Origin: Acrocarpospora macrocephala
GTDB taxonomy: Bacteria > Actinomycetota > Actinomycetes > Streptosporangiales > Streptosporangiaceae
Length of the DNA: 64,000 bases
NCBI RefSeq assembly: GCF_009687865.1
Contig: NZ_BLAE01000004.1
Coordinates: 124,001 to 188,000 of the forward strand
Reading direction: 5' to 3'
Position numbers and translations under genes: made by a program. Shown here piece after piece: positions 1 to 8,752 of this stretch. Within the stretch, counting starts at the first letter, position 1, and every line of letters starts with the position of its first letter. Below the pieces are notes generated by a model that had not been told where the DNA came from, did no database searches, and worked only from the letters and a program-made list of their open reading frames with translations.

Positions 1-11
1 GGCGTTGACGC

Positions 12-1736
12 TCAGTCGGACCAGTCGATGGCGTGGGCGAGGCGAGGTAAGGGCTCGAACTCCTTGATGGCGTCGAGGGAGCGGCCCATGGCCGCGTTGG
101 CCTCACGTTCGACCATGACCTCGACGAGGACGGGAAGCTGCTCCCGGGCGGACTCGACGCTCGCCCAGGCCAGGGCGCCTTCGAGATCACCGGGGGACTC
201 GACGCGGCGAGCCGGGCAGCCGAACGCCTCCATGACCTTGACGTGATCGATTCCGCCCTCGCCATAGTGCAGGTCGACGGCGAAGTTCATGTCATACGGA
301 ATCTCCGCCTGCCTGATCAGCCCCAGATACTCGTTATTGATCATCACGATCACAAACGGGATCCGGTACTGCGCGGCCACCGCGATCTCCTCCATCAGGA
401 ACTGGAAGGAGTAGTCGCCCACAACCGCCACGACCTCACGATCGGGGAAGGCGCACTTGACGCCCATCGCGGCCGGGATCTCCCAGCCGAGCGGCCCGGC
501 CTGACCGCAGACGAGGTAACGGCGCGGCAGGTAGGTGCGCTGGAACTGCCCCGACCAGATCTGGTAGAGCCCGATCGCGGTCACGAACGTGGTGTCGGGT
601 CCGTAGAACTCGTTGATCTCCCGGAACACCCGGGGCGGCTTGATCGGGACGTCGTCGAAGTCGTCGCGCCGCGCCATCGTGTCGCGCAGTTCCCCGACCC
701 GGCGCGCCCACCGGCCGGCCCGCTGCGGCTTGGTCCGGTGCCGCGCCTCGGCGGCCATCGCGGCGAGCGTCGGCTGGGCATGCCCGACCACCCCCAGATC
801 GGGCTCGAAGACACGCCCGATCTGGGTCGGCTCGATGTCCACGTGAATGAACGAGCGGCCCTTCCGATACACATCGAGGTCGCCGGTGTGCCGATCCCCG
901 AACCGCGCCCCCACGGCGAGCACCAGATCGCTCTCCAGGAACGCCGCGTTGCCCCACCGCGTCTGCGTCTGGATTCCCGCCATCCCCGCGAACAACGGGT
1001 GATCCTCGGGAAAGGCGCCTTTGCCCATCAGCGTGACCTGGACCGGCACCTGAAGATGCTCGGCGAGGGCCCGCAACTCGGCCGTCGCGTCAGCGATGAT
1101 CACTCCGCCCCCGGCCAGGATCAGCGGCCGCTCGGCTCGGGCGAGCATGTCCACCGCCGCGCGCACGGCCGAAGGCGTCGGTTCCGGCACGTCCACCGGG
1201 AACGGCGCGTCCAGTTCGGGATCGTAGAGGCAGGTGCCCCGCTGGACGTCGACCGGCAGATCGATGAGCACCGGGCCCGGCCGTCCGGAGCGGGCGATCC
1301 GGAACGCCTCCCGGAACACCCACGGCGCCTGAGCGGGCTCCTTGAGCTGGACGGCCCACTTCGTCACGGGCCTGGCGATCTCCACGATGTCGACCGCCTG
1401 GAAGGACTCCTGATGGAGTTTGGCGCGCTCGGCCTGCCCGGTGACGCAGATCATCGGGATCGAGTCGGCGAGCGCCGTGTAGAGCCCGGTGATCATGTTG
1501 GTCCCGGCGGGCCCGGAGGTCCCGATACAGACCCCGACGTTTCCGGTCACCCGCGACCAGCCGTCGGCGGCGTGCGTCCCGCCCTCCTCGTGGCGCACCG
1601 TGATGTGCCGGATCGAGCTGTGCTGGAGGGCGGCGTAGAGCGGGAGTATCGCCGCGCCCGGGATGCCGAAGACGGTGTCGACGCCCTCGGACTCCAGGAC
1701 CGCGACCACGGCCTCCATGCATGGAATCCGCTTCAT
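12..1736 (-). CDS. gcl: Glyoxylate carboligase-like ThDP enzyme
   Basis: 574 aa, ThDP-dependent decarboxylase superfamily. The predicted reaction joins two glyoxylates into tartronate semialdehyde with loss of CO2. Resemblance to E. coli Gcl runs the full length: FGIPGAAI near residue 24, GTSGPAGTNMITGLY near 73, FQAVDI near 112, SGRPGPVLIDLPVDVQ near 149, DIEPTQIGRV near 298 and CGQAGPLGWEIPAAMG near 410. One key residue differs. After RH at 48-49 the protein has Glu50, where E. coli Gcl has the unusual Val51; other ThDP enzymes carry Glu there. It is the last gene of the sucCD-hyi-reductase operon, and its start overlaps the reductase stop as ATGA. An acetolactate synthase-type activity cannot be excluded, but the neighbours favour glyoxylate. 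Confidence 0.85.
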   Translation of the reverse strand: MKRIPCMEAVVAVLESEGVDTVFGIPGAAILPLYAALQHSSIRHITVRHEEGGTHAADGWSRVTGNVGVCIGTSGPAGTNMITGLYTALADSIPMICVTGQAERAKLHQESFQAVDIVEIARPVTKWAVQLKEPAQAPWVFREAFRIARSGRPGPVLIDLPVDVQRGTCLYDPELDAPFPVDVPEPTPSAVRAAVDMLARAERPLILAGGGVIIADATAELRALAEHLQVPVQVTLMGKGAFPEDHPLFAGMAGIQTQTRWGNAAFLESDLVLAVGARFGDRHTGDLDVYRKGRSFIHVDIEPTQIGRVFEPDLGVVGHAQPTLAAMAAEARHRTKPQRAGRWARRVGELRDTMARRDDFDDVPIKPPRVFREINEFYGPDTTFVTAIGLYQIWSGQFQRTYLPRRYLVCGQAGPLGWEIPAAMGVKCAFPDREVVAVVGDYSFQFLMEEIAVAAQYRIPFVIVMINNEYLGLIRQAEIPYDMNFAVDLHYGEGGIDHVKVMEAFGCPARRVESPGDLEGALAWASVESAREQLPVLVEVMVEREANAAMGRSLDAIKEFEPLPRLAHAIDWSD

Positions 1737-2602
1737 GCGTTGATCCTTTCGATGACCTTGAGCAGCGCCGAGTGGTCGAGCGAGCCGTGGCCCTGGGCGC
1801 GGGCGGCGGCGATGAGCTGGGCCACGACTCCGGTGAGCGGCAGCGCCACGCCGGCCTCCCGGGCGGCGGCGATGATGATGCCCATGTCCTTGTCGTGCAG
1901 GTCGATCCGGAAGCCGGGGGCGAACTCCCGTTTGATCATGGAGTGCCGCTTGAGTTCGAGGATGCGGGACCCGGCGAGCCCGCCCGCGAGCACGTCGAGG
2001 CCGGCCGCCGGGTCCACCCCCGACGCCTCAAGAAGCACGATCGCCTCGGCGACCAGCCCGTAGATCCCGCCGACGACGAGCTGGTTGGCGGCCTTCACGG
2101 TCTGGCCCGCCCCGGACGGGCCCACGTGCACGATCGTCGTGCCGAGCACCCCGAGCACCTCGCGGGCGGATTCGACGTCCTCGGCCCGCCCGCCGACCAT
2201 GATCGAGAGCGTGCCGTCGACGGCTCCGCGCTCGCCGCCGCTCACGGGGGCGTCGATCGCCCTGATGCCCTTGACCGTCGCGGCCTGGGCCACCCGCCGG
2301 GAGGTCTCCGGCCGGATCGTGCTCATGTCGATGTGCAGCAGCCCGGGCGCGCCGTACTCCAGCAGCCCGGCGCTGCCGAAGACGACCTCCTCGACCTGCG
2401 GCGAGTCGGGCAGCATGGTGATCACGATGTGCGCCTGCGCGACCGCCTCGGCCAGGCTGCCCGCCGCCTTCCCGCCGTGACTGACGAGCTCGTCGAGCCG
2501 CTGCTCGCTCACGTCGTAGCCGACGACGGTGTGACCCGCTCTGACCAGGTTCGCGGCCATGGGGGTCCCCATGATCCCGAGCCCGATGAATCCGATGTTC
2601 AT
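1733..2602 (-). CDS. glxR: 2-hydroxy-3-oxopropionate (tartronate semialdehyde) reductase
   Basis: 289 aa beta-hydroxyacid dehydrogenase. It should reduce tartronate semialdehyde to D-glycerate with NAD(P)H, the step after carboligase. An N-terminal Rossmann motif GFIGLGIMGTPMAANL (4-19), the family motif DAPVSGGERGA near 117 and the catalytic lysine in GAGQTVKAANQ near 165-175 are all visible. Length is normal for GarR/GlxR. It is translationally coupled on both sides: its ATG overlaps the hyi stop and its TGA overlaps the gcl start. A 3-hydroxyisobutyrate dehydrogenase role is possible by sequence alone but unlikely between hyi and gcl. Confidence 0.9.
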   Translation of the reverse strand: MNIGFIGLGIMGTPMAANLVRAGHTVVGYDVSEQRLDELVSHGGKAAGSLAEAVAQAHIVITMLPDSPQVEEVVFGSAGLLEYGAPGLLHIDMSTIRPETSRRVAQAATVKGIRAIDAPVSGGERGAVDGTLSIMVGGRAEDVESAREVLGVLGTTIVHVGPSGAGQTVKAANQLVVGGIYGLVAEAIVLLEASGVDPAAGLDVLAGGLAGSRILELKRHSMIKREFAPGFRIDLHDKDMGIIIAAAREAGVALPLTGVVAQLIAAARAQGHGSLDHSALLKVIERINA

Positions 2603-3435
2603 CCGTTCCTCCAGGCGAAACTGTCGGCACTCGGGCCGGTGGGCCGGTACTCAAGACCGACATGACCCCGGTAGCCCGCCGAGACCAGCCGCTCAAAAAT
2701 CTCCTGGTACGGCATGCCGCCCGACCCCGGCTGACCACGCCCCGGATCGTCGGCGACCTGCACGTGCCCGAAGCGCGAGACGCTCTCGTCGATCAACGCG
2801 AGCACGTCCTCCCCCATCCGGTGCAGGTGGTAGAGGTCGGCCAGGAACGCCACGTTGGGCACGCCGACCTCGTCGATCACCGCGAACGCCGCGGCCGAGG
2901 AGGTGATCGGATAGCGCGGGTTCTCATGCGAGTTGAGCGCCTCCACGACCACCACCGCGTCGATCCCGGCCGCGGCTTCGGCCGCGAGCAGCAGGTTGCC
3001 CAGCGCGACCTCCCGCTGCGCCTCTACCGGCACATCGGCGGCACGGTTGCCGTAGAGCGCGTTCAGCACCCGGCAGCCCAGCGACTCGGCCAGTCCCGCC
3101 GCCACCTCCACGTTGGCCCGGAACCGGTCCGTCGTGCGCGGGTCGGACAACAATCCGCGCTCGCCCGCGGCCATGTCGCCGGCGTCGAAGTTGAGCCCGA
3201 CCAGCCGCACTCCCGCGTCGCCGATCGCCCGCCGCAACCGGTCGAGCTCCAGATCCGCCGGCACCGGCCCGTCGAACGGCCACCACAACTCGATCGCGTC
3301 GAACCCCGCTTTCGCCGCCGCCTCCGGCCGCTCCAGCAAGGGCAACTCGGTGAACAGGATCGACAGATTGACATCGAACGCGAACCCTCCGTCTCCCCCG
3401 GCGAACGGCACCTTCCCCCTCCCACTGAGCGTCAC
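2599..3435 (-). CDS. hyi: Hydroxypyruvate isomerase
   Basis: 278 aa from a GTG start at 3435, preceded by a good GGAGGG Shine-Dalgarno in GTGGAGGGCTC. An in-frame start 20 codons upstream is less likely. It is a TIM-barrel sugar isomerase matching E. coli Hyi: N-terminal VNLSILFTELPLLERPEAA, AGDMAAGERGL, FLADLYHLHRMGED, GHVQVADDPGRGQPG and VGLEYRP. It interconverts hydroxypyruvate and tartronate semialdehyde, so it sits beside gcl and glxR in glyoxylate use. The start forms a GTGA overlap with the small repeat ORF upstream, and the stop forms an ATGA overlap with glxR. Confidence 0.9.
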   Translation of the reverse strand: MTLSGRGKVPFAGGDGGFAFDVNLSILFTELPLLERPEAAAKAGFDAIELWWPFDGPVPADLELDRLRRAIGDAGVRLVGLNFDAGDMAAGERGLLSDPRTTDRFRANVEVAAGLAESLGCRVLNALYGNRAADVPVEAQREVALGNLLLAAEAAAGIDAVVVVEALNSHENPRYPITSSAAAFAVIDEVGVPNVAFLADLYHLHRMGEDVLALIDESVSRFGHVQVADDPGRGQPGSGGMPYQEIFERLVSAGYRGHVGLEYRPTGPSADSFAWRNG

Positions 3436-3812
3436 GAGCCCTCCACCAGAGTCCGCACCATGCCGTCCACTCCAACACCGTCCGCCCCAACCCACGGGCC
3501 CTTCCCGCTTCGGCGCGAGGTGACAAGCGCTCCAACCGGGGCCGCGCCACTCCCGCCGCCCCGGCCAACAGCCCTCCGCCCGCTTCGGCGCAAGCCCGCT
3601 ACGGCTGAGATCGCGTCCACACCACCCACCCCCACGAACGAGTTCCTCCCGCTTCGGCCCGAGGTGACGAGCGCTCCAACCAGAGCCGCGTCACTACCGC
3701 CACCCCGGCCAACAGCCCTCCACCCGCTTCGGCGCAAGAGCGCCACGGCTGAGATCGCGTCCACACCGCCCACACCCACGAACGGGCTTCTCCTGATTCG
3801 GCGCGAAATCAT
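3432..3812 (-). CDS. Small internally duplicated ORF nested between sucD and hyi
   Basis: 126 aa, no recognised family. The protein is Gly/Ala/Arg/Val-rich and contains two near-identical 48-residue units built around [27 protein letters not shown] and VGALVTS. Two things favour real translation. Its ATG overlaps the sucD stop (ATGA) with GGAGAGCTC just upstream, and its TGA overlaps the GTG start of hyi. Every other junction in this operon except sucC-sucD (12 nt apart) is coupled in the same way. Against it, third-position GC looks lower than in the neighbours and the sequence may simply be a repeat that stayed open. Function is unknown. Confidence 0.45.
   Translation of the reverse strand: MISRRIRRSPFVGVGGVDAISAVALLRRSGWRAVGRGGGSDAALVGALVTSGRSGRNSFVGVGGVDAISAVAGLRRSGRRAVGRGGGSGAAPVGALVTSRRSGKGPWVGADGVGVDGMVRTLVEGS
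3505..3792. repeat. Two tandem copies of a 144-bp repeat
   Basis: The first copy covers about 3505-3648 and the second about 3649-3792. Both carry CCGCTTCGGC, GCGCTCCAACC, CCCCGGCCAACAGCCCTCC, GGCTGAGATCGCGTCCACAC and CCCACGAACG in the same order, with scattered substitutions. Part of a third unit follows (TTCGGCGCGAA). The unit length is a multiple of three, so the minus-strand frame stays open through it. Confidence 0.85.
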
Positions 3813-4681
3813 GAGCTCTCCAGCAGGGATCGCATGAGGCGGGCGGTTTCGCTAGGGGTCTTGCCGACGCGGACGCCGACCTTCTCCAGGGCTTCCTTCT
3901 TGGCCTGGGCGGTTCCGGCCGAGCCGGAGACGATCGCGCCCGCGTGGCCCATAGTCTTGCCCTCCGGGGCGGTGAAGCCCGCCACGTAGGCCACGACCGG
4001 CTTGGAGACGTGCTGCTCGATGTAGGCGGCGGCGCGTTCCTCGGCGTCGCCCCCGATCTCGCCGATCATCACGATGGCGTCGGTGCCCGGGTCCTCCTGG
4101 AAGGCCTGGAGCGCGTCGATGTGGGTGGTCCCGATCACCGGGTCGCCCCCGATGCCCACGGCGGTGGAGAAGCCGAAGTCGCGCAGCTCGTACATGAGCT
4201 GGTAGGTCAGCGTGCCGGACTTGGAAACCAGGCCGATGCGACCGGGCGTGGTGATGTCGGCCGGGATGATCCCGGCGTTCGAGAAGCCCGGGGTGATGAG
4301 CCCGGGACAGTTCGGGCCGATGATCCTGGTCCGGCCGGAAGCGCGGGCCCGGGCGAGGAAGGTCAGCGTGTCATGCACGGGCACGCCCTCGGTGATGACC
4401 ACGCAGAGCCCGATGCCCGCGTCGACCGCCTCAAGCACCGCGCCCTTGGCGAACCTGGGCGGCACGAAGACCACCGAGACGTCCGCGCCCGTCGCCTCCA
4501 TCGCCTCGCCCACGCCGGAGAACACCGGGATGCCCTGATGGGTGGAGCCGCCCTTGCCCGGGGTGACCCCGGCCACCACGGTGGTCCCGGCGGCCACCAT
4601 GCGGGTCGTGTGCCGGGTTCCCTCGGCGCCGGTCATGCCCTGAACGAGCACTCTGCTGTCTTTGGTCAGGAAGATCGCCAT
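3809..4681 (-). CDS. sucD: Succinyl-CoA synthetase alpha-like acyl-CoA ligase subunit
   Basis: 290 aa, full length for SucD. CoA-binding Rossmann domain with [14 protein letters not shown] near 15-28, a ligase domain with GPNCPGLI near 124-131, and the phosphohistidine motif GKTMGHAGA near 243-251. With the beta subunit it would form an acyl-CoA from a carboxylic acid, CoA and NTP. Because it lies in a glyoxylate/oxalate operon under a shared operator, the substrate is probably not only succinate. Oxalate (giving oxalyl-CoA) or malate are candidates; this is inference. It starts 12 nt after the sucC stop. Confidence 0.85.
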   Translation of the reverse strand: MAIFLTKDSRVLVQGMTGAEGTRHTTRMVAAGTTVVAGVTPGKGGSTHQGIPVFSGVGEAMEATGADVSVVFVPPRFAKGAVLEAVDAGIGLCVVITEGVPVHDTLTFLARARASGRTRIIGPNCPGLITPGFSNAGIIPADITTPGRIGLVSKSGTLTYQLMYELRDFGFSTAVGIGGDPVIGTTHIDALQAFQEDPGTDAIVMIGEIGGDAEERAAAYIEQHVSKPVVAYVAGFTAPEGKTMGHAGAIVSGSAGTAQAKKEALEKVGVRVGKTPSETARLMRSLLESS

Positions 4682-4693
4682 CTTTACCGCTCC

Positions 4694-5845
4694 TCACGCA
4701 GCCGAACGGGTCAGCCGGGCCGCCTCTTCGGCGGCGCCGTCCATGGTCGGGACCTGCCGGACGGAGGGATGCGCGGCCCGGCTCAGAATCAGCCGGCCGG
4801 CCTCCGCGTTGTTGCCGTCCAGCCGGACGACGATCGGGTGCCCGTGGCCGCGTTCCCCCAGCGAGTCCAGCGCGGCGACGATCCCGTCCGCGACCGCGTC
4901 ACAGGCGGTGATCCCGCCGAACACGTTGACCAGGACCGACTTCACGTCCGGGTCGGACAGGATGATCCCCAGCCCATCGGCCATGATCTGGGCGGACGCC
5001 CCGCCGCCGATGTCCAGGAAGTTCGCGGGCCGGGCACCCGCCTGGGCGACGACGTCGAGCGTGCTCATGACCAGCCCGGCGCCGTTCCCGATCACTCCGA
5101 CCTCGCCGTCGAGCTTCACGTAGTTGAGCCCTTTGGCCTTGGCCCGGCTCTCGAGGTCGTCACCGTGGCCGGGATCGGCATCCCCGGCCGGATGGCGGAA
5201 GGAGGCGTTCTCGTCGAGGGTGACCTTGCCGTCAAGGGCGATCACGCGGCCGTCGGCCGTGCGGGCCAGGGGGTTGACCTCGACGAGAACCGCGTCCTCC
5301 TCGACCATGACCCGCCAGAGCCGGACCAGGACATCGGCGATTTCCGCGTGGATCTCCTCCGGTAGCTGGGCCCGCTCGGCGATCAGCCGCGCCGTCCGCT
5401 GATCGACTCCGGTCAGCGGGTCGATCGGCAGCCGCACCAAGGCTTCCGGGCTGGTGGCCGCGACCTCCTCGATGTCCATGCCGCCCTGGGCGGAGGCCAT
5501 CGCGAGGAACGCGCCGTTGGCACGGTCGACGAGGAACGCCGCGTAATACTCCTCCACGAGCACGGTGGCCGGTTCGACCAGCACGCTATGGGCGATATGC
5601 CCCTTAATGTCCATCCCGAGGATCGCGCGCGCCTCCTCTTCGGCCGTAGCCGGGCCCGGCGCGACCTTGATGCCGCCCGCCTTACCCCGCCCCCCGACCT
5701 TGACCTGCGCCTTCACGACCACCGGCATCGCCAGCTCGGTGGCGATGGCACCCGCCTCCGCCGGCGTGGTCGCCACCGCACCCCCGGGGATCGGGACTCC
5801 GTGCCGGGCGAACAGCTCCTTCGCCTGATGCTCGTACAGATCCAT
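4694..5845 (-). CDS. sucC: Succinyl-CoA synthetase beta-like acyl-CoA ligase subunit
   Basis: 383 aa from ATG at 5845 ([18 protein letters not shown]), preceded by GAGGAGGGCTCT. In-frame codons further upstream are not part of the protein. ATP-grasp domain with [15 protein letters not shown] near 44-58, metal/nucleotide segment VEVNPLA near 206 and C-terminal flavodoxin-like ligase domain with FLDIGGGAS and NVFGGIT. It is the first gene of the operon running down to gcl. The 18-bp palindrome at 5870-5887 lies 25 nt upstream of the start, so expression is probably controlled with oxalate use. Confidence 0.88.
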   Translation of the reverse strand: MDLYEHQAKELFARHGVPIPGGAVATTPAEAGAIATELAMPVVVKAQVKVGGRGKAGGIKVAPGPATAEEEARAILGMDIKGHIAHSVLVEPATVLVEEYYAAFLVDRANGAFLAMASAQGGMDIEEVAATSPEALVRLPIDPLTGVDQRTARLIAERAQLPEEIHAEIADVLVRLWRVMVEEDAVLVEVNPLARTADGRVIALDGKVTLDENASFRHPAGDADPGHGDDLESRAKAKGLNYVKLDGEVGVIGNGAGLVMSTLDVVAQAGARPANFLDIGGGASAQIMADGLGIILSDPDVKSVLVNVFGGITACDAVADGIVAALDSLGERGHGHPIVVRLDGNNAEAGRLILSRAAHPSVRQVPTMDGAAEEAARLTRSAA

Positions 5846-5869
5846 AGAGCCCTCCTCAACCGGTTCCTG

Positions 5870-5887
5870 TAGACGGTATACCGTATG
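5870..5887. promoter_or_regulatory. GntR-type operator copy 1 (sucC promoter)
   Basis: TAGACGGTATACCGTATG. It fits the palindromic consensus CATACNGTATRCNGTATG that recurs at six places in the locus. It lies just upstream of sucC in the sucC/MFS divergent region. Confidence 0.75.
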
Positions 5888-5936
5888 GCATGTGCCTCGT
5901 CCAGCCCTGGACAGGGAACTGGTACCTGGGATATGC

Positions 5937-5954
5937 CATACAGTATGCAGAATG
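5937..5954. promoter_or_regulatory. GntR-type operator copy 2 (MFS permease start)
   Basis: CATACAGTATGCAGAATG. It matches the locus consensus closely and overlaps the likely ATG of the permease at 5945. A possible promoter has TGGACA at 5908-5913 and TATGCC at 5932-5937, which would place transcription start at or next to that ATG. Confidence 0.75.
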
Positions 5955-7822
5955 CAATCGAGGTCCGCGACTGGCGGGGCAGGACCTACCTCGTCGGCCC
6001 CTCCGCCACCGAACTGCTCAGCCGTCCCCGCACGTGGATGTTGTGGTCGGCCTGCGCGGCCATGGCGGCCATCGCCCCCATGCAGTACGGCTACGCCGCC
6101 ATCTCCCCGCAACTCGCCACGGCCCAGGGGTTACCCCTGGCGAGCACGCTCATCCCGCTCGCCGTCTGGCTGGCCTGCCAGGCGATCACCGCCCTCGCCA
6201 CCGCGATCCTGCTCTCCCGCGGCCGGCTCCAAGCCCGCTCAGCGCTCCGCCTCGGCGCGCTCCTGTCCGGCGCGGCCCTGCTCACCGTCGCCGCCGTCGG
6301 CCACCCCCCGGCCCTCTCCGGCCTGCCCGTGCCCACCGCCCTCATCGTCGGATACGGCCTGCTCGGCGGCATCGGAGCGGGTTTGGTGTACGGCGCCTGC
6401 ACCCAGACGGTCGCCCGGTGGTACCCGGATCGCCCGGCCATCAGGGTCAGCGTCGTGACCGGCGCTTTCGCGTACGGGACGATTCCGCTGGCCGTGGCCG
6501 TCGGCCTCGACCATGACCTGCTCGGCCCGGCGTTCCTGGTGGCGTCGGGGGTGGCCGTGATCGTCGTCACGGCGGCGGCCTCGCTGCTGCGCACGCCGCC
6601 GTCATTGTGGTGGCCGCCGGAGGTCGATCCGCGCGCCTGGGCGCTGGACCGATCGGTCCTCCACCGGCAGCCCCGGGCGGCGCGGCAGTTCTCGCTCGGC
6701 GAAGCGGCCCGAACCCGGTGCCTGGCCGTGCTTGCGTTGATCCTGGTGGTCGCGGGGGCGATCGGGATCTTCAACGTGATCGCCATGGCGATCGCCCTGG
6801 ACGCCGTAGGCCCGATCATGGCCGCGTTCATCGCCCTGATGTTGCTGCTGAACGGTTCGGGACGGTCCGCCGCCGTCCTGCTCGCGGAAAGGTTCGGCCG
6901 ACCCCGGGTCCTGTCGCTGGTGCTCCTGTCACTGGGCGCGGGACAGGCACTGCTCGCCCTGGCTGGACTGGCCACGCGGACCGAAGCCCCACTCGGAGCC
7001 GAACTCGGGGCTCAGCTCGGAACTCAGGCCGGAGCCCAGATCGAAACCCAGGCCGGAGTCCAAGATGCGATCCAAACCGGAGTCGCGCATGCGGTCCAAG
7101 CTGGCGTCCCGCATGCGGTCCAAGCTGGAGTCGCGGATGCGATCCAAGCCGACGTCCCGCATGCGGTCCAAGCCGGAGTCGCGGATGCGATCCAAGCCGG
7201 AGTCCCGCATGCACTCCAAGCCGACGTCCCGCATGCGGTCCAAGCCGGAGTCGCGGATGCGATCCAAGCCGGAGTCCCGCATGCACTCCAAGCCGACGTC
7301 CCGCATGCGGTCCAAGCCGGAGTCGCGGATGCGATCCAAGCCGACGTCCCGCATGCACTCCAAGCCGGCGTCCCGCATGCGGTCCAAGCCGGAGTCGGGG
7401 ATGCGGTCCAAGCCGGAGTCCAGGCCGCGATCCAGATCGAGGGTGCCGGAGCCCATGCGGGGGTCCATGCCGCAGTCCAGGTTGGAGCTGAGATGGGAGC
7501 AGCGGGTGCCGGGCTCGGTGCGGGGCTGCTGGCCCTGGCGGGGGTGATCCTCGCCGGGATCGGAAGCGGGGCGTGTTATCCGCTGATCGCGTCATTGGTC
7601 CGGGAATATTTCGGCGATGAACGCATGTCGGGCATTCATGGTGTGGTCTACTCCGCCAAGGCCGTCGCGGGATCCGTTGGGGTGGGTCTCGCGATCTGGG
7701 GATCGATGGACATCGTGGCGGCGTTCCTCGCCGCGGCCGCTCTGTCGATCGTCGCAGTGGGGCTGTGCGGGCTGTTACGCAGGCCCGGATTGCCCGCGAC
7801 CCTCCCCATCAGAGTGCTGTGA
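5945..7822 (+). CDS. OxlT-like MFS permease with extracellular octapeptide-repeat insertion
   Basis: About 625 aa from ATG 5945; ATGs at 5885 and 5933 are alternatives. It is a 12-TM major facilitator of the oxalate:formate antiporter type, predicted to bring in oxalate. The TM8 segment has LLNGSGR and TM11 has [10 protein letters not shown]. The arginine and lysine there are where OxlT has its two oxalate-binding charges (family knowledge, my alignment). Between predicted TM9 ([15 protein letters not shown]) and TM10 ([17 protein letters not shown]) sits about 170 residues of low-complexity sequence, including about 16 octads such as VPHAVQAG and VADAIQAD. Without it the protein would be about 455 aa, a normal length. 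By MFS topology this loop faces outside. Confidence 0.82.
   Translation: MQNAIEVRDWRGRTYLVGPSATELLSRPRTWMLWSACAAMAAIAPMQYGYAAISPQLATAQGLPLASTLIPLAVWLACQAITALATAILLSRGRLQARSALRLGALLSGAALLTVAAVGHPPALSGLPVPTALIVGYGLLGGIGAGLVYGACTQTVARWYPDRPAIRVSVVTGAFAYGTIPLAVAVGLDHDLLGPAFLVASGVAVIVVTAAASLLRTPPSLWWPPEVDPRAWALDRSVLHRQPRAARQFSLGEAARTRCLAVLALILVVAGAIGIFNVIAMAIALDAVGPIMAAFIALMLLLNGSGRSAAVLLAERFGRPRVLSLVLLSLGAGQALLALAGLATRTEAPLGAELGAQLGTQAGAQIETQAGVQDAIQTGVAHAVQAGVPHAVQAGVADAIQADVPHAVQAGVADAIQAGVPHALQADVPHAVQAGVADAIQAGVPHALQADVPHAVQAGVADAIQADVPHALQAGVPHAVQAGVGDAVQAGVQAAIQIEGAGAHAGVHAAVQVGAEMGAAGAGLGAGLLALAGVILAGIGSGACYPLIASLVREYFGDERMSGIHGVVYSAKAVAGSVGVGLAIWGSMDIVAAFLAAAALSIVAVGLCGLLRRPGLPATLPIRVL
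7058..7441 (+). repeat. 24-bp tandem repeat encoding about 16 octapeptides
   Basis: Sixteen in-frame 24-bp units with two main types encoding VPHA(V/L)QA(G/D) and VADAIQA(G/D). They are preceded by degenerate units rich in GAQ and TQAG. The array stays open in several frames on both strands, so it gives long spurious ORFs. Confidence 0.95.
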
Positions 7823-7860
7823 TCGATCTCACCTTGGGCCTCACCATAGGCCGTAGTAAC

Positions 7861-7878
7861 AAGAATGTATGCTGTAGG
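7861..7878. promoter_or_regulatory. GntR-type operator copy 3 (regulator promoter)
   Basis: AAGAATGTATGCTGTAGG. Positions 7-18 fit the consensus at 11 of 12 places; the left third is degenerate. It lies about 70 nt upstream of the GntR gene, consistent with autoregulation. Confidence 0.55.
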
Positions 7879-7947
7879 CAGTCGACGACAAACATTTAGA
7901 CGTCAGACTTTCGGCGAAAATGCCGTCCATTCTGGAGTTGAGAACGA

Positions 7948-8679
7948 ATGCTCGCGAACCAGGGAGCCACTGCGAAGATCGCCCGGCCCACGACGCTCAG
8001 GGAAAGTGTGTTCGAAGCGATTCTTGAGTTGATCATCGTCGGGAATCTGGAACCCGGCCAGCATCTGGTCGAGAACGAGCTGGCCGACATCCTCGGGGTC
8101 TCACGCCAGCCCGTGCGCGAGGCGCTCCAGCTGCTCAGCGGGGAAGGGTGGGTGGATCTGCGTCCCGGCCACGGCGCGTTCGTGCACGCGCCGACCGTCG
8201 CGGAGGCCGACCAACTGCTGGCGGTGCGCACCCTGCTGGAGACCGAGTCCGCCCGCCTGGCCGCGCGCAACTCGGACGAACCGGGAGTGGCACACCTGCG
8301 CATGTTGTGCGCCCGTGGCCTGGCCGCGTTCGAAGCCGACGATGTGGACGGCTCGGTGGCCGCCAACTCCGACCTGCACGCCGCGGTGACCTCACTGTCC
8401 GGCAACCAGGTCCTCGCCGAGCTGACCTCGCAGGTCGCCCGGCGGGTGCGGTGGTATCACACGCCGGTCGCCCGGCAGCGTGGACGGGCGTCCTGGGACG
8501 AGCACACCGCGCTGATCGACGCGATCGCGGACGGCGACGAGGACCAGGCCGCCGAGATCATGCGCCGGCACACCGAGCACACCCGGCATTCCTACCTGGA
8601 GCAGCGGGCCAGCCAGGGCGAGGAAAGCGTGTCCGCACCGGTCCGGCGTCGCCGGCCGCGTGCAGCCGCCACAAGTTGA
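7948..8679 (+). CDS. GntR family transcriptional regulator, FadR/FCD type
   Basis: 243 aa. N-terminal winged helix: LRESVFEAIL near 18, LEPGQHLVENELADILGVSR near 34-53 and QPVREALQLL near 54-63. An all-helical FCD ligand-binding domain follows, with candidate metal/ligand residues Asp and His in NSDLHAAVTS, DEHTALIDAI and MRRHTEHTRHSY. It sits between the permease and the decarboxylase operon and is the only regulator in the locus, so it is the best candidate to bind the six 18-bp palindromes. The ligand is unknown; oxalate, glyoxylate or an oxalyl-CoA-pathway intermediate would fit. Confidence 0.9.
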   Translation: MLANQGATAKIARPTTLRESVFEAILELIIVGNLEPGQHLVENELADILGVSRQPVREALQLLSGEGWVDLRPGHGAFVHAPTVAEADQLLAVRTLLETESARLAARNSDEPGVAHLRMLCARGLAAFEADDVDGSVAANSDLHAAVTSLSGNQVLAELTSQVARRVRWYHTPVARQRGRASWDEHTALIDAIADGDEDQAAEIMRRHTEHTRHSYLEQRASQGEESVSAPVRRRRPRAAATS

Positions 8680-8752
8680 CACGCCTTTCATCGGCCGCCC
8701 GTTTCCCTGAAACACGCCGGGTGGAGGATGGAACGGAAAGGAGGTGACCTCC

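Noticed and set aside
6929-7468. Antisense ORF with repeats such as [16 protein letters not shown] across the permease repeat
   Set aside because: The 24-bp array is open in several frames. Only the plus-strand frame continues into membrane segments on both sides.
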